Shown here: positions 34,801 through 45,905 of the stretch, in pieces | Numbering within the stretch: position 1 is the stretch's first letter | How the letters are laid out: every line of letters starts with the position of its first letter | Source: Rhipidocladum racemiflorum | Taxonomy: Eukaryota > Streptophyta > Magnoliopsida > Poales > Poaceae | DNA: 64,000 nt | Assembly (NCBI GenBank): GCA_036346355.1 | Contig: CM070579.1 | Coordinates: 372,001-436,000, forward strand | Reading direction: 5' to 3' | Translations under genes and position numbers: made by a program | Notes under the pieces: model-generated | The model's database searches: none | Seen by the model: only the letters and a program-made list of their open reading frames with translations | Told to the model about the DNA's origin: nothing

Positions 34801-35866
34801 AGTACCATCCTGGATACTCTGCGTAGAACAGCATGTTTGGAGGGTACTCTGTGATTGCTGCACTGCTCTCATCCTGTCCCCAGCTAGCGGCAGTGGTGCC
34901 ACCCTCCTCTGCGATGGTCTCCAGCCCCGCCTGCGGAGAGTTCTGCAGGTACGAAACACTAAAATTCTGCTGCTGCCGAACATTATCGCCCCCAACGACC
35001 AGTGCAGCACCGCTATTAGCAAGATTACCCTGCGCACTGAAAATATCAACCTGATACCACTGCTGCGTTGCCTCATCGTACTTCCAGCCAGGGTAGATGC
35101 TCTCCAAATACTTGGGATCCGAGGGGTCCACAGCTCCACTGGCCCACTCTGACTGTGTGCTGGTGTTCTGATCCAGAGAATTCACAGTGCTAACACCCCA
35201 ATCAAACTGCGCATTGGCATTGCTATCCACTCCATTGGAGGAGCTGTGATCCGCCGCTCCAACACTGCCGGTACCTACAACTGAACCCTGGACGCCCTGG
35301 TCCCCCGTCAAACTAGCTCCAAAGAAGGCATCCTCGCTGCCGCTGCCGCCGTCCGCCAGGAGGTCCCCAAACGGATCTGCACCGCTGCTGCTGCCAGTAA
35401 AGACGCTCCAATGCACCTGCTTGACGGCGGTATGGATGGCCTTCCCCGACCCCGGGGACCCACCCTCCGGCTGCGCCGCGGCTTCTGCCTTAAGGGGCGG
35501 CGCGGCGGCTTCTGCCTTAAGGGGCGGCGCCACCACACCCTCAGGCTCAGCATCAGCATCAGCATGAGCATCAGGAGGACGAGGAGGAGAGGCCGCAGCC
35601 TCCGCCTTAGGGAAAGCCGCCACGGTCCTCACCTCAGGGAGCGCGGTCGCGCCACCCTCAGGCTGAGGTTTAGGAAGCGCCGACAGGACCGCCGCGGGGT
35701 CGGGGTTTCCCGTGTCGCCTTCCTCGGCCAGGGTGAGGGCGGAGAGGTCCGCTGCCGCTGAGTCGTCATCAGCTGCAGCGGGGGGCAGGCGGCGGTGGTC
35801 GTCGTCGTCGTCGACTAGCTTGTCAAAGAAATCGGCGTCGGTGACATCGTCGGAATCGGACGCCAT
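28818..35866 (-). CDS. SEC16: COPII scaffold protein SEC16
   Basis: Thirteen exons: 35866-33818, 33739-33416, 32326-32198, 32114-31992, 31882-31715, 31390-31265, 31189-31055, 30704-30577, 30494-30383, 30281-29958, 29888-29784, 29704-29418 and 29325-28818, giving 1505 residues. SEC16 organises ER exit sites by binding COPII coat subunits. The start at 35866 (MASDSDDVTDADFFDKLVDD) is the usual plant SEC16 N terminus. A disordered N-terminal region of about 680 residues contains two PGWxxDxxTQQW motifs (near residues 257 and 347) and a Ser/His/Gln-rich repeat tract. The central conserved domain follows from WLDEIIGGYE (exon 2) through MGEYGAIAYCMKNIPSENQI, WGPALILALQLGDK, KGMLDDWQENLAIITANRTK and LEAWKQLFSSLEERIRTHQQ. 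The C-terminal region has QNKFYYDEKLKRWVEEGAEI and QNQFSARGRIGVRSRYVDTF. Frame and splice sites are intact. Confidence 0.95.
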
Positions 35867-36479
35867 GTCGGGGTTAGGGTTTGGGCAAGAGAGCCGGAGG
35901 AGGGCAGGGGCGAATCGGAGGAGGGAAGGGGAGCAGATCTTCGGTGGATCAGAGGGAAGCGGGATCGGATCTGATTTTGTGGGGGATTTGGATGTCGCGG
36001 TGGAGCCGGCGTCGCGCGTCCCTCCTCCTCCTCCTCCTCCTCTTCTTCTTCCTCCTCGCCGCACGTTGTTTTGTTTGTTTGTGTACAGGTAACACTTTGC
36101 CCATGTGGTTTTCGATTTTTCTTTTCCGCGATTACAAGGGACACGTTCAACGCCACGCGTCTAAACGGCATGAGATCAGCGTTAAATTCCACGACTCCGC
36201 GTTTAAAACTAGTTAAAATTGTGGTCGTTTACTCGCACCAATCGACAACACGCTAATACCAAGAAATGAATAAATGCTTGTAGCTTATATGGTTGTGCCC
36301 AGTTATCCAAGCCTCCCTACGCAGTTTGGAGCCTGGTTAAACGAATACTTAAATGTGAAAGTTGCATGCATTGGTTCATCACGTGTGACGGAGTGGTGGT
36401 TTGAATACAGTTGCATGCACGCATCTCCAACGACTAATATTATTACACACGCCTCAAAACGCTCAAGTAAGGTTTCACG
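35867..36479. other. SEC16 upstream region
   Basis: 5' UTR and promoter of SEC16 are expected here. A CCT/CTT-repeat tract lies at 36020-36058. Nothing else is recognised before the tandem repeat. Confidence 0.5.
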
Positions 36480-36830
36480 TAACATGCCATTATCGTTACT
36501 GCCTACATCGTCGGTTACTCGTGCCTCGCGTGCTCGGTCTATGCCTATTGCTCTTCCGTCTTCATCACGAAGTATACGATTGCTTCGTTCGATGGTTGAT
36601 TTTTGTTGTGCGTTATGCTTCGTTTTCGTATGCCCTCATCACCAAGTGTCTGCTATCTGTTTTTCGACAATGCTTCCGCCTGTCTACATCGTCAGTTGTT
36701 CCTGCTTTGCCTGCTTGCTCTGTGCCTATTGCTCTTCCGTCTTCATCACCGAGTATACGATTGCTTCTTACGATGGTCGGTTTTTGTTATGCGTTATGCT
36801 TTGTTTCCGTATGCCCTCATCAGATAGAAG
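36480..36830. repeat. Two-copy tandem repeat, 181-bp period
   Basis: TGCCTATTGCTCTTCCGTC occurs at 36542 and 36723. Flanking words (CTACATCGTC, AGTATACGATTGCTTC, TATGCCCTCATCA) repeat with the same offset. The two units differ at scattered positions. They lie directly in front of the Helitron coding remnant and may belong to it. Confidence 0.8.
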
Positions 36831-36839
36831 TTGATTGCT

Positions 36840-37765
36840 ACTCATGTATTAAAGCAAATCGCCTTACATTTCATTTCTTCCACCAAAATGATATGCGTTC
36901 AGAAACATATCAAGGTATTTCAAATGCGATTGGTCAGGGTACATCGGATGGAAGAGCATCGGCATACGTGTTTTGCTCCCTGCGAGTTTTACCGGTAGCC
37001 GTCGCTATTATGTATTAAATTACCAAGATGCTATGGCTATCTACCTTGAATATGGTGCTCCAGATGTTTTCCATACCTTTACATGCAATTCAAAATAGCC
37101 GAAAAATACACATGCACTAAAATATGAACTCGGGCAAATATATTCAGAACGCCTTGATATTATTACCCGAGTTTCCCATATGAAACTCAATGAATACATG
37201 TTCGATATAAAAAAACAAATGCACATTTGGTCCTATCCGTGCAGGTACTCGCTTTGTTTATCTCCTACATGTGTAGTTTTATTCTATTTGCGTTACATCT
37301 TACTATCTATGTTACATGGTTGTGTCTTCTTTCTATGCAGTTCTATACACAATTGAATTCCAAAAGCGAGGTCTACCTCATGTTCATACGCTTACATGGC
37401 TTCTTGATTGTACAAGATAGCCATCTGCTAAGTTCATAGATAGCTTAATATCTGCAGAAATACCTGACCCAATTACTGATCCACTTGGTTATTCTCTTGT
37501 TGAAGAATCCATGATACACGGTCCATGTGGTGACCTTAATAAACATTTCTCGTGTATGAAAGATGGCGTACGTTTGCTCAAAGCGATATCCAAAGCCCTT
37601 TCATGATCATACAACCATCAGTGAATGTGGTTTCCCTAATATATCATCGTAGAGAAAGCAGTGCATGCGAAACCACGATCCCTTTCATATTAGTTCAACG
37701 CATGTGTTGCTGAGATGCTTATAACCAAAGAAAACCATGTACCTTCAGAATATTCAGTTTTGTTC
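36840..37765 (+). mobile_element. Helitron rep/helicase remnant
   Basis: Recognisable pieces of the plant Helitron RepHel N-terminal region appear in order on the plus strand. ASFTGSRRYYVLNYQDAMAI begins near 36989 and runs to FHTFTCNSK then a stop at 37096-37098 where Trp is normal. RLDIITRVSHMKLNEYMFDI lies near 37151-37210. An intron-like gap follows, then TIEFQKRGLPHVHTLTWLL near 37350-37408, which carries the HxH (HUH nickase) pair of the Rep domain. SLISAEIPDPITDPLGYSLV and IHGPCGDLNKHFSCMKDG lie at about 37444-37567, then RYPKPFHDHTTISECGFPN. Several frame changes and stops show it is dead. No helicase motifs or CTRR 3' end were found, so it is 3'-truncated or interrupted. Confidence 0.85.
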
Positions 37766-39175
37766 ATGCTTGTGCGCGCGCAAATACAGAACGCTTTAAA
37801 CCTTTTTCTTTACATAGAAATCTTTTCGATCACCGCGCGAGAAAGAAGAAGAAAAGATAGCTTTTCACCATGTTCTGTAAGTAATATTGCTACTAGGGTT
37901 TCTGCCTGTCATTAATTTCTGTTGCCTTAATACTTACGAAGGGATTTTTCCCGTGCGAACCATACGACGAAGTAGCTTGTTTTATCTTTTTTTTTTTGTC
38001 AGTTATGTGGCTGTGTAGCCTGGTAAATGTTGTTGTGCTTGTGCACATTGGGATTATAGGCAAAATAAAACGATGGATGCTCTGCAGGATGATGCGACCG
38101 AACTCAGCTACAGGGAAATCGTTAGGGTACCTGGTATAGAATAAAAGGTCAGATCTCTAGCACCTTCTTACGCAAAAGCTTGTTCTAAGCATGCTACTTG
38201 GCAAATTCATTCTATTGCTCTTGCTCTTAATTGCTGCAAATCATAATCCTTGTGTGGCGTGGTGTCACGCATACACATGTAGTTACTTTTAATAGAGAGA
38301 TTTTTTTTACAAAAAATAAAACTGATTTTCCTTCCCACGCGTTGCGAGAGAGAAAATATTTTTTAAAAAACACTAATTTTCTTTAAAAAAAAGTAATCAA
38401 TCGATAATGTAGAAATCTTTTTTGGGAAAAAAAAATACTGTGCCACAGTGCTCCGCGTGACGTATCAATTGTCATGCTGTCCTTACGTACATCACCGAGA
38501 ATACAAAGTTATATAGATCCATACCACTTGCATATGTAGTTAATATCAGATAGGCATTAGGATTTAAACCCGATCGGTGACGACAATTTATCGAGAGATG
38601 GTTATCTATTGTTTTGATTTTACTAGTATATACTAGGTAAAATCTCTTTAGGTGGTGGTCTAAGGGGGGAAAAAAAGTTTATGCACTTTTCAGCTGGGCA
38701 ATTAAAATTGCAGCAAGAAAAGGTCTCCACCGTGCGTGACATGATATCTGAGTGTGGTTTTCACCCAACCAGTGCTGTCCTTTTCTTCTTCTGGCGCACT
38801 TTGCAGCGCAAATGCAAATCTTGATCGGCCAATCTCGATCGTCCGATTTGACCAAAACGCATGCATGGATGGTCCGTCTACTTCAGTCGCCCCCTGGTCG
38901 ATGATTCACTCCAAAAACTCTTCGTCTGACCCAGATTATTTGGCCCAGCGGCCAGCTCCTCCTCCTTGAATTTTTTTTAGAGCCAAAGTGAGTGTATTCG
39001 TATTGCTTGCAGTAATATTTCTTTCTCTCTTTTTTGGCGATGGGTACTCATACTACAGTACACTACACTACCATCCTACTATGTTTCTACGAAACTACTA
39101 CTAGTCTTTTTACACGAGACTCACTCAGTGATCCAAATTTATAGACACACACACACACACAAAAGTCAAAAGTTG
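37766..39175. other. Intergenic region after the Helitron remnant
   Basis: AT-rich with several A/T homopolymers (38290-38440). No gene recognised. The last few hundred bases are probably WAT1-gene 3' sequence and include a (CA)n tract at about 39145-39162. Confidence 0.5.
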
Positions 39176-40128
39176 CTAGGATAGGAGAGCCCTCTCGACA
39201 TCGGCGTCTTGTAGTTGTAGTTGGAGCTGACTCTCGTTGTTCTTGGCCCACAGGACTAGGTAGAGCCCACAGAACATCAGCACTATCCCTGCCAAGCTGC
39301 ACCAACACCGCACTTTCTTCTGTTAGTTCCAGATCCACAGATCAAGCATTTTTAATTCACAGTACTCGTACTGTTGTAATGAGAGCTGTCTTTTGGCATG
39401 GATTATGGTATGGACTTTGGTTGCCTGCACAAACATGCATGCATGTGATTGTTGCAAGACAAACTAAGCTAGTGGTGCACAGGTTAATTAGGCAGGGCTG
39501 GTGCAGAGCACGATAAAAGCTTGACAGCAGCATGCATGGCCATGAGCAGAACCTTGCGATTTTGTGGGTTCTTAAGCATCTGCCTAATTAGGTCTGATCG
39601 ATGGATCGGAATCTTGGAGATCAGTTAGCCAGTTAGTTACCTTCCTAGGCTGACCGTTTGTCTGAAGAGGAGAGCAGAGATGACGGCCGTACAGACCGTC
39701 TGCACCGGTCCAAAGATGGACACCAGCAGGGGGCCCTTCTTGCCGATGCACCATGTCTGAAACACGACGGATGCGCCGACCAGCCCTCCCCCCTTGCGCC
39801 GGACACGAGAAGCAATTCAATTTCCACTAGCTAGAAGATGCATGATTCTTAATTCTGAGCAGGAGGAGAAGCTAGCTAAGCCTAATTAAGAGGGGTGTTG
39901 CATCCTGTTAATACCAGCACAACAATGCCCGAGATGAGCATGAGATCGATCCTCGGCGAACCCATGTCGATCTTGCCCTCGACGACGACTTGCACGACGG
40001 CGGTGAAGATGCCCCCCATCATAGATGTTACGGTGCACAGTGTCAACGGCGCAGGGAAGCTGATCAATGTCGCAGCCTGGCAGCAGTGGCATCCGCTTAA
40101 TCAGTACAATAATATAGTATGAACTAAC

Positions 40129-40168
<40 letters not shown>

Positions 40169-41168
40169 TGGCTTGCGTTTATGCCTAGAGATCATGAACT
40201 CCTTGAGCGAGCCTAATTAACAGCCGTAAGCAAGATGAACTGTAGCGAGTGGAATCACCTGCAGCACAGTGTAGAGAGACAAAACGATTACTCCGATGAA
40301 AAGGTAGGAGCAGCCCAGGATCCAGTCGTAGAAACTGCCTGGTTCAGAACTTGCTCCGAGGAAAGATTTTAGATCTGGGGAGGGACGGGGGCTTCGCAGG
40401 AAGCTCATGGCCATTGCCCCCACCAAGCACACAAATGTTCCCAACATCTTGGCTCGTGTGTTCTTGCATGCCTTGTCAAACTTCTCCAACCTTTGCAACA
40501 ATCAGATAAGCTTATCTTCGTTATTAATTACTAGTTAATTACCTTGTAGTCCAATTGATTCTTGTCACTAATTCTTCTTCAATTGAAGAAAGAAGACACG
40601 ACCTACCTCAAACAAGCTGCGATGATGAAGATTAGCCCGGGGCTTAAGTTGGGCATGGCTGAAGCGATGGCTGGCGTCGTCTTTTTGATCCCCAGAAACA
40701 GGAGTTCTTGAAACACGGTTGTTCTGAAGGATCAGCAGTAGATAACATTATTTTATTTGCAGGGGATTTTTGCTCCGAACTATCTCAGTTAGCTTAAGGA
40801 ACGACGACCTCAAAATCTTGCAACTTTTCGAGAACAAAATATAGAGCAATTGCCACTGTCCATTCGCAAAACTGGACATTAATTTCTTACCCTCCGAGAG
40901 CTATGAGCACAAACTGCACCATGAGAGCGCGAGAAATCTTGGGAGGCCATTTCTTCCTCTCGAGGGCGACGGCGAAGGGAAGGGAGAAGGCAGAGGAGGC
41001 GACGGCGCCGACGACGGTGACGGCTAACGGGTTGGCTCCAAGTCGGAGGAGGTGGTCGACGAACACGACGTATACGGCGAGGATGCACTGCGACAGCAGG
41101 AGGCCGGCGATGATGAGGACGTCCTCCAAGATGAAGCCCCCTCCGTCGCCACCTTGTTGGCCCAGCAT
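39176..41168 (-). CDS. WAT1-related (nodulin MtN21/EamA) membrane transporter
   Basis: Six exons: 41168-40891, 40723-40607, 40490-40259, 40076-39915, 39792-39641 and 39296-39176, giving 353 residues. The family (UMAMIT in plants) has about ten membrane helices in two EamA repeats and moves amino acids or auxin-related compounds across plasma or vacuolar membranes; the substrate of this member cannot be read from sequence. Visible helices include LIIAGLLLSQCILAVYVVFV, VTVVGAVASSAFSLPFAVAL, MLGTFVCLVGAMAMSFL and LFIGVIVLSLYTVLQ in the first half. The second half has TLISFPAPLTLCTVTSMMGG, a TWCIGKKGPLLVSIFGPVQT segment typical of the second repeat, and GIVLMFCGLYLVLWAKNNES at the end. The ATG at 41168 is the first in frame. 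The exon 5 acceptor lies in a run of G and could shift slightly. Confidence 0.88.
40130..40165. repeat. (TA)n tract in a WAT1-gene intron
   Basis: A pure TA microsatellite inside intron 3. Confidence 0.85.
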
Positions 41169-41362
41169 TCTGATCGATCGACCGGGGCTGAAAGGAAGCA
41201 ACACGTACGTACAGGTGTAGCAGTTAACAAGGAATTAATTAAGGGAAGCAACACGTACGTGTATCAGGTAGCAGGGATATATGGCCTTCGCCGATGAGGA
41301 GGAGGAGAAGCAAAGCATACGTACGGTGGCCGGCCGGCGGTGCTAAGGGAATACCAGTAGCG

Positions 41363-41366
<4 letters not shown>

Positions 41367-41412
<46 letters not shown>
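41367..41412. repeat. (AG)n tract upstream of the WAT1-type gene
   Basis: A 46-bp AG run that reads as CT on the gene strand, about 200 bp before the start codon. It may be a 5' UTR or promoter GA element; that role is inference. Confidence 0.85.
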
Positions 41413-41415
<3 letters not shown>

Positions 41416-41829
41416 TTTTAATTAGCACCGACGTCAACGGATGGAGAAGTGGGCGTTTGGATAGCACAGAAGCAACCTTAGAAGTTGTCAGGAAAGGGTT
41501 AAATTCTAGCAAGCAATGTGGTAATGTACTCACTCACCTTCTTGTCGATCCTCTGCTCTGCTACTTCCTCTTCTACTCCTCCTCCCTTCCTTAGCCTTGG
41601 AAGGCAGCTAAGGCTGCTAGTAGAACTAATAATGTATGTATATATGTATATAGGGGTTGCCTTGACTTTACACTTGCCGCTGCAATCACTCAACTCGCTA
41701 CTCTGCACTTGACAATCTTCTTTCCTTTATAATTCCTTCCTTCCTTGTTGCTTGCACTCCATGCCCATGGCATCTACATCGCTCCCAACGAACCTAGCTA
41801 GCTAGAAGCTCAAGGAAGCAAGGGAATTA

Positions 41830-42064
41830 CTCCCTCTGTCCCACAAAGAGTGCATTTCTAGTGTTCAAATTTTGTCCCACAAAGAGTGCATTTCTAGTCT
41901 GTAGGGCCCATCTGTAAGTGTATGCATGCTCATTTAAGTGCTTGTGGAAACCGAAGCACTAGCATGCTTGTGTATGGAGTAATGAGGGTCACATTAGTCA
42001 TTTACCTTGCACACTAATCTGTCTTAAAAATCCTAGAAATGCACTCTTTGTGGGACAGAGGGAG
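41830..42064. mobile_element. Stowaway-type MITE with a duplicated left end
   Basis: 235 bp with near-perfect inverted ends (CTCCCTCTGTCCCACAAAG at the left) and TA on both sides (41828-41829, 42065-42066), the signature of Tc1/mariner Stowaway elements. The inner part of the left terminal repeat (GTCCCACAAAGAGTGCATTT) occurs twice, at 41839 and 41874. Confidence 0.9.
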
Positions 42065-42106
42065 TAATATATATATATAGAGAGAGACACACACACATAC
42101 AGATAC

Positions 42107-42247
42107 GAGAGGTGTTTAAATGCTTTTTTTAAAAAGTTGTATAAAATTTAATGCATGAATGAATGATACATGGTGATTACTTATCTCTTCGTTTGCTCTA
42201 AGATTTATACAATTTGTATCGAGAGCAAAATCATATAAGCACCGCTC
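42107..42247. mobile_element. Small hairpin MITE, copy 2
   Basis: Diverged relative of the element at 587-727. It shares GGTGATTACTTA, the CATGAATGAA block before it and the CAAGATTT/TAAGATTT stretch after it, and has GAGAGGTG / CACCGCTC ends. Confidence 0.6.
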
Positions 42248-44659
42248 TATCTCTGTATACACACACAAGACTAATTGATGGCTTGCAGGAATTACGCGGG
42301 GGCAATGATGAGCCCTCTTTATTTGCTTGCAAGCAAAAGCAAGGGAAGAAGACCACTGTTTCTTGATGGTCTTTATTGGGAGAAGAAGTGCTTCTTACAG
42401 GAACAGGAGGACAGGTGCACATTTCGCAAACCAGCTACTTCCTCCTTTGCACGCTGCGATACTCCAGAGTCACTCAAACTCCCAACTCCATGAGTGCCTG
42501 CAGCAGTATTCTCCTCTCATCTGCTCGTTACCCTACAGAGAAATCCACACGCTTAGCGGCTTGGTGGAAGAAGCAATATTGCAGGTCATGAACAATACTA
42601 ATGAAAGAGAACATTCAGGCGTTAGACAAAGTTATAATTCTTGAGTGGTTTAGTTAATGGATATACTTTTGGTGTAAATATGTAGGACATGCGAATAGAT
42701 ATGTCCATGTCCATGTCCATGGGAAGAGTATATTTTGCACTCTAGTTATATTTTGGTATATGTTCGTGTATGTGACATGCATGCGAGGAGAGTAAACTTT
42801 ATACTTCTGCCATTTATATATTTTAGCGATGTTCACATGTTGTACCTGTGGATGATTTGTGATAATGAAACTTTGTTATGTTGCTTTCTCAAGGAATTAT
42901 ATGTTATGGTGTTTGGATTGTACGATATGGGAGTGTGAGTAGATCCTAGATCTCATATCCTCACATGCTTAGCTTGGTCCATGCTAGAACCACGTCAAAA
43001 AATGATAGAGACAAAAAACCGAGAAAAAAAGAATAAGACAAAATGAGTCACCAAGGATAACTGGACTTTTATTTATATCACATTTGTCCTGATTTCTTTC
43101 TTAGTACACAATAGTCCGTGGAGTATTTAAGAAAGCCTGATGGCACCAAAATACATACCATTGCATTTATCCTTAAAAAAAGAAAAATAGGGAGACATAA
43201 TATACTCTCTCCAGCCCAACCACGCTGCCACGCCACCAACTTCGCGTTGAGGCCCTTCGAAAAATATAAAATTATAAATAGATCCTTCCATTGGTTTTTT
43301 TTATATACTCTCCTAAAGCGCTAACATTTCCAGCCCAACCACGTTGCCACATAATCAACTTCGTGTTGAGGCTCTCCGAAAAATACAAAATTTTGGATAG
43401 ATCCTTTCGCAGGTTTTTTTTTCAAAAAAAACTGTAGTTCGGCATAATTGCAAAGGGGCCCTCCACCGGTAAACCAAAATTACAAATATGTCCTTCGAAC
43501 AAATTTTCCTAAAAAAGACCCATGGTTACGCAAAATTAGCCATTTTTTTTTACAAAACACGAATAAGTCCATCGAATTTTTTAAATAAATAACCCCGTAG
43601 TTACGCAAATTAGTCGACGGTCTACCATATTTTTTAAACAAATAACCCCGTGGTTACGCAAATTCAGCGATGGCTCATAGCTAGCCAATGTTTATAAAAA
43701 AATGCCACAAATAAAACTGAAATTACGTTTTTCCAAAAAAAAAAATCGCATAGCGCGACATCGCGCGTGACTCGGCCTAGTACCATAATATGCCACCAAA
43801 CACACCCTATGTGACAGGCTGGTAGATAGGGAAAAAATAACAATCACGTAATATCCCTTACCTGGTAGGTTCAAGGACCCACAGTTCATAGGACCCACTG
43901 GCCAAGACGGAAGACGCGGTTTGCCAATGTGTGGGTATCTACCATTGTGAGAACCATCAAATGATAGCATCCTGCTCGATGCTACCCATTTTCGTTCCAC
44001 TCCGAGCGCTACACGATCCATTCTAACCACGAGAATGGTAGCTACTTCCAGTAGGTATTCTAAGGGGAGGAACAATGTACTGAGCCGTGTTGAGAAACGG
44101 TTCAACTGAACTGACCGGCCCCAACTTGTGGTTGAGCGAAAACTTAAATTATTTAATTTGCTCAAGGGGGTTATTCTCATTTGCCAAACACCAAGCCATA
44201 AAACCAACCACAAATAGACCTCGTACCTGCTCGCACCAGCCACCAAACCAACCATGGCTTCCGTCATCGGCCAGGGATCGAACTAGCATCCACCTTGTGG
44301 GTAGCCCAATACTGTCCTCCTGAATGTGGCAACAACTCTTCCAAGACAGCGAGTCGAAACTCGAAGTTTTAACGACTAAGAGTGAAACACTAATTAACAA
44401 CTACAGAAATTCATAAAGTAATAATATAAGGTTAAGCAAGGTTAATAGATCTCAATGTCAAAGGGGGCTAAGCCATTGTTGGGTTATAACTAAGCATCAA
44501 GTCATTTCTAAATTATTGCTTTGATATTTGAAATACCAGTAAAATAATGCATTAAAAAGTAATATCACTATATTACTGACAAACTTGGGTTCAACATGTT
44601 CAAGGGTGTGCGACTTGCCTTGCGGGGTTGAGGGGTCGTCTAGATCGTAGAGGCCGAAG
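42248..44659. other. Repeat-rich gene-free stretch
   Basis: No plant gene recognised. There is a CCATGT hexamer run near 42706-42722. A 119-bp tandem pair starts CCAGCCCAACCACG at 43211 and 43330. A 53-bp pair starts AATAACCCCG at 43588 and 43641. The remainder may be degraded transposon sequence. Confidence 0.55.
43211..43448. repeat. 119-bp tandem repeat, two copies
   Basis: Units at 43211 and 43330 share CCAGCCCAACCACG, CAACTTCG, GTTGAGGC and GATAGATCCTT-type words in the same order, with moderate divergence. Confidence 0.8.
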
Positions 44660-45300
44660 TCTTGATGGTAGAGGATGAAGTAAGATCCCATTTTGCACGG
44701 GGCGTACTTACGGTTCCAGTGTCCACTGTCTCATCGGAAGCCACTTTCAGTTTGGTGGGAATGGTACTTGAGTCGAGGAGGTCGTCTCTTCGGCCTGAGT
44801 TGGTTGAGGCAATTACATGCCTAAAGGATTGGGAGCGTGCAAAAGACTGGACACAACAGGAGCCCGAGGATCCGGAGATTACGGAGGCGGTTGCTGACTT
44901 TGACAATCTCAACATCGGGTAGTTTATATATTAATGTATGTTTACGTAGTTACTATACTCTTTTCCTTACCGGGGTACCCCACACCGGGGTGTAAGGTTT
45001 TCAACGAGGCAATAACTTTGTACGTGTTCATGATTGAATAAAATTTGATATTTTCCCCCAATATTTGTCTTCATTGCCTTTGCTCTGTGCGTCTCTGGGT
45101 TCTTTTTTCTCATCGCAGTAATCCAAATGGGCCGGCTTAGTCTGGCACGTCACGAAGCGCAAATAGGCCGAGCTTGGGCTCGCCAAAAGCAAACTGGGCC
45201 GGCATAGCCCGGCACGGTGGGCACGACGATCTGGTGTGGCACGGCACGGTTTTAGCTCGAAGCATGATGAATCTGAACTGGAGCGGCACGACGCCCGGCA
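44660..45300 (+). mobile_element. hAT transposase C-terminal remnant with subterminal repeats
   Basis: 44662-44922 encodes a fragment matching the hAT dimerisation region: FARGVLTVPVSTVSSEATFS, then GMVLESRRSSLRPELVEAIT and CLKDWERA. In known hAT proteins this region reads like IPVSTVASESAFS followed by RSSL and CLxDW. It ends at 44922. Downstream are AAGGTTTTCAACGAGGCAA (44993) and repeated GGGCCGGC...GGCACG words between 45131 and 45300, like the subterminal repeats of ricesleeper-type elements. The rest of the transposase is missing. Confidence 0.75.
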
Positions 45301-45905
45301 CTACTCATGGACACCATGAGCGCCTCGTTGTTCACCCTGCCAACGAGGGTGGCCATAGTGAGAGGCGGTGGCGTCTGCACGCTGCACGGGGAAGAAGACG
45401 AGCCAGCAAGAAGGGAATGGGTCCTGTACTCCTGTCTACGAGTTCACCTGACGCCGGGGGCCCACCTCTTCCAGGGACGGAAGCGCGAATACAGGAATGT
45501 GGAGGGCGAAACACTGACCCTGTATTTCCCCAAGAGAGAGAAGAAGGGAACGCGAAATGCTCCGCCAACCCTACCCATCTCATCCCACCCCAGCTAGCTA
45601 GGGTTTCTCCTCCTCCCTCCTCCACCCCTGAGCTAATCCTCTCGCTTCTGCTTCAGCTCAGATCCCCCTCGCTCCCTGCTCCCCTCGCCGTGCGTGTTCT
45701 GATGCGGGAATTCCCCCGCGATTCGGGGTTTGTATGTAGGTAGATTCGTCTGACATTCCACCTGATCCTAGTCTGTAGGATGACCTAGATTCCACCGACG
45801 ATGCTCTGGTTCCTCGCGATCCCTGCGCTCTAGCCGCCTGATTTAGCGTAGAGGTAGGTGTCGAGGTTCTTGGTGCGCGCGGCGCGGGGAGGGAGGGAGG
45901 GAGGG
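45301..45905. other. CBE1-like gene upstream region
   Basis: Promoter and 5' UTR of the following gene. It contains CCTCCCTCC-type pyrimidine blocks near 45608-45630 and a GGGAGG run ending at 45904, one base before the start codon. No separate gene supported. Confidence 0.5.
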
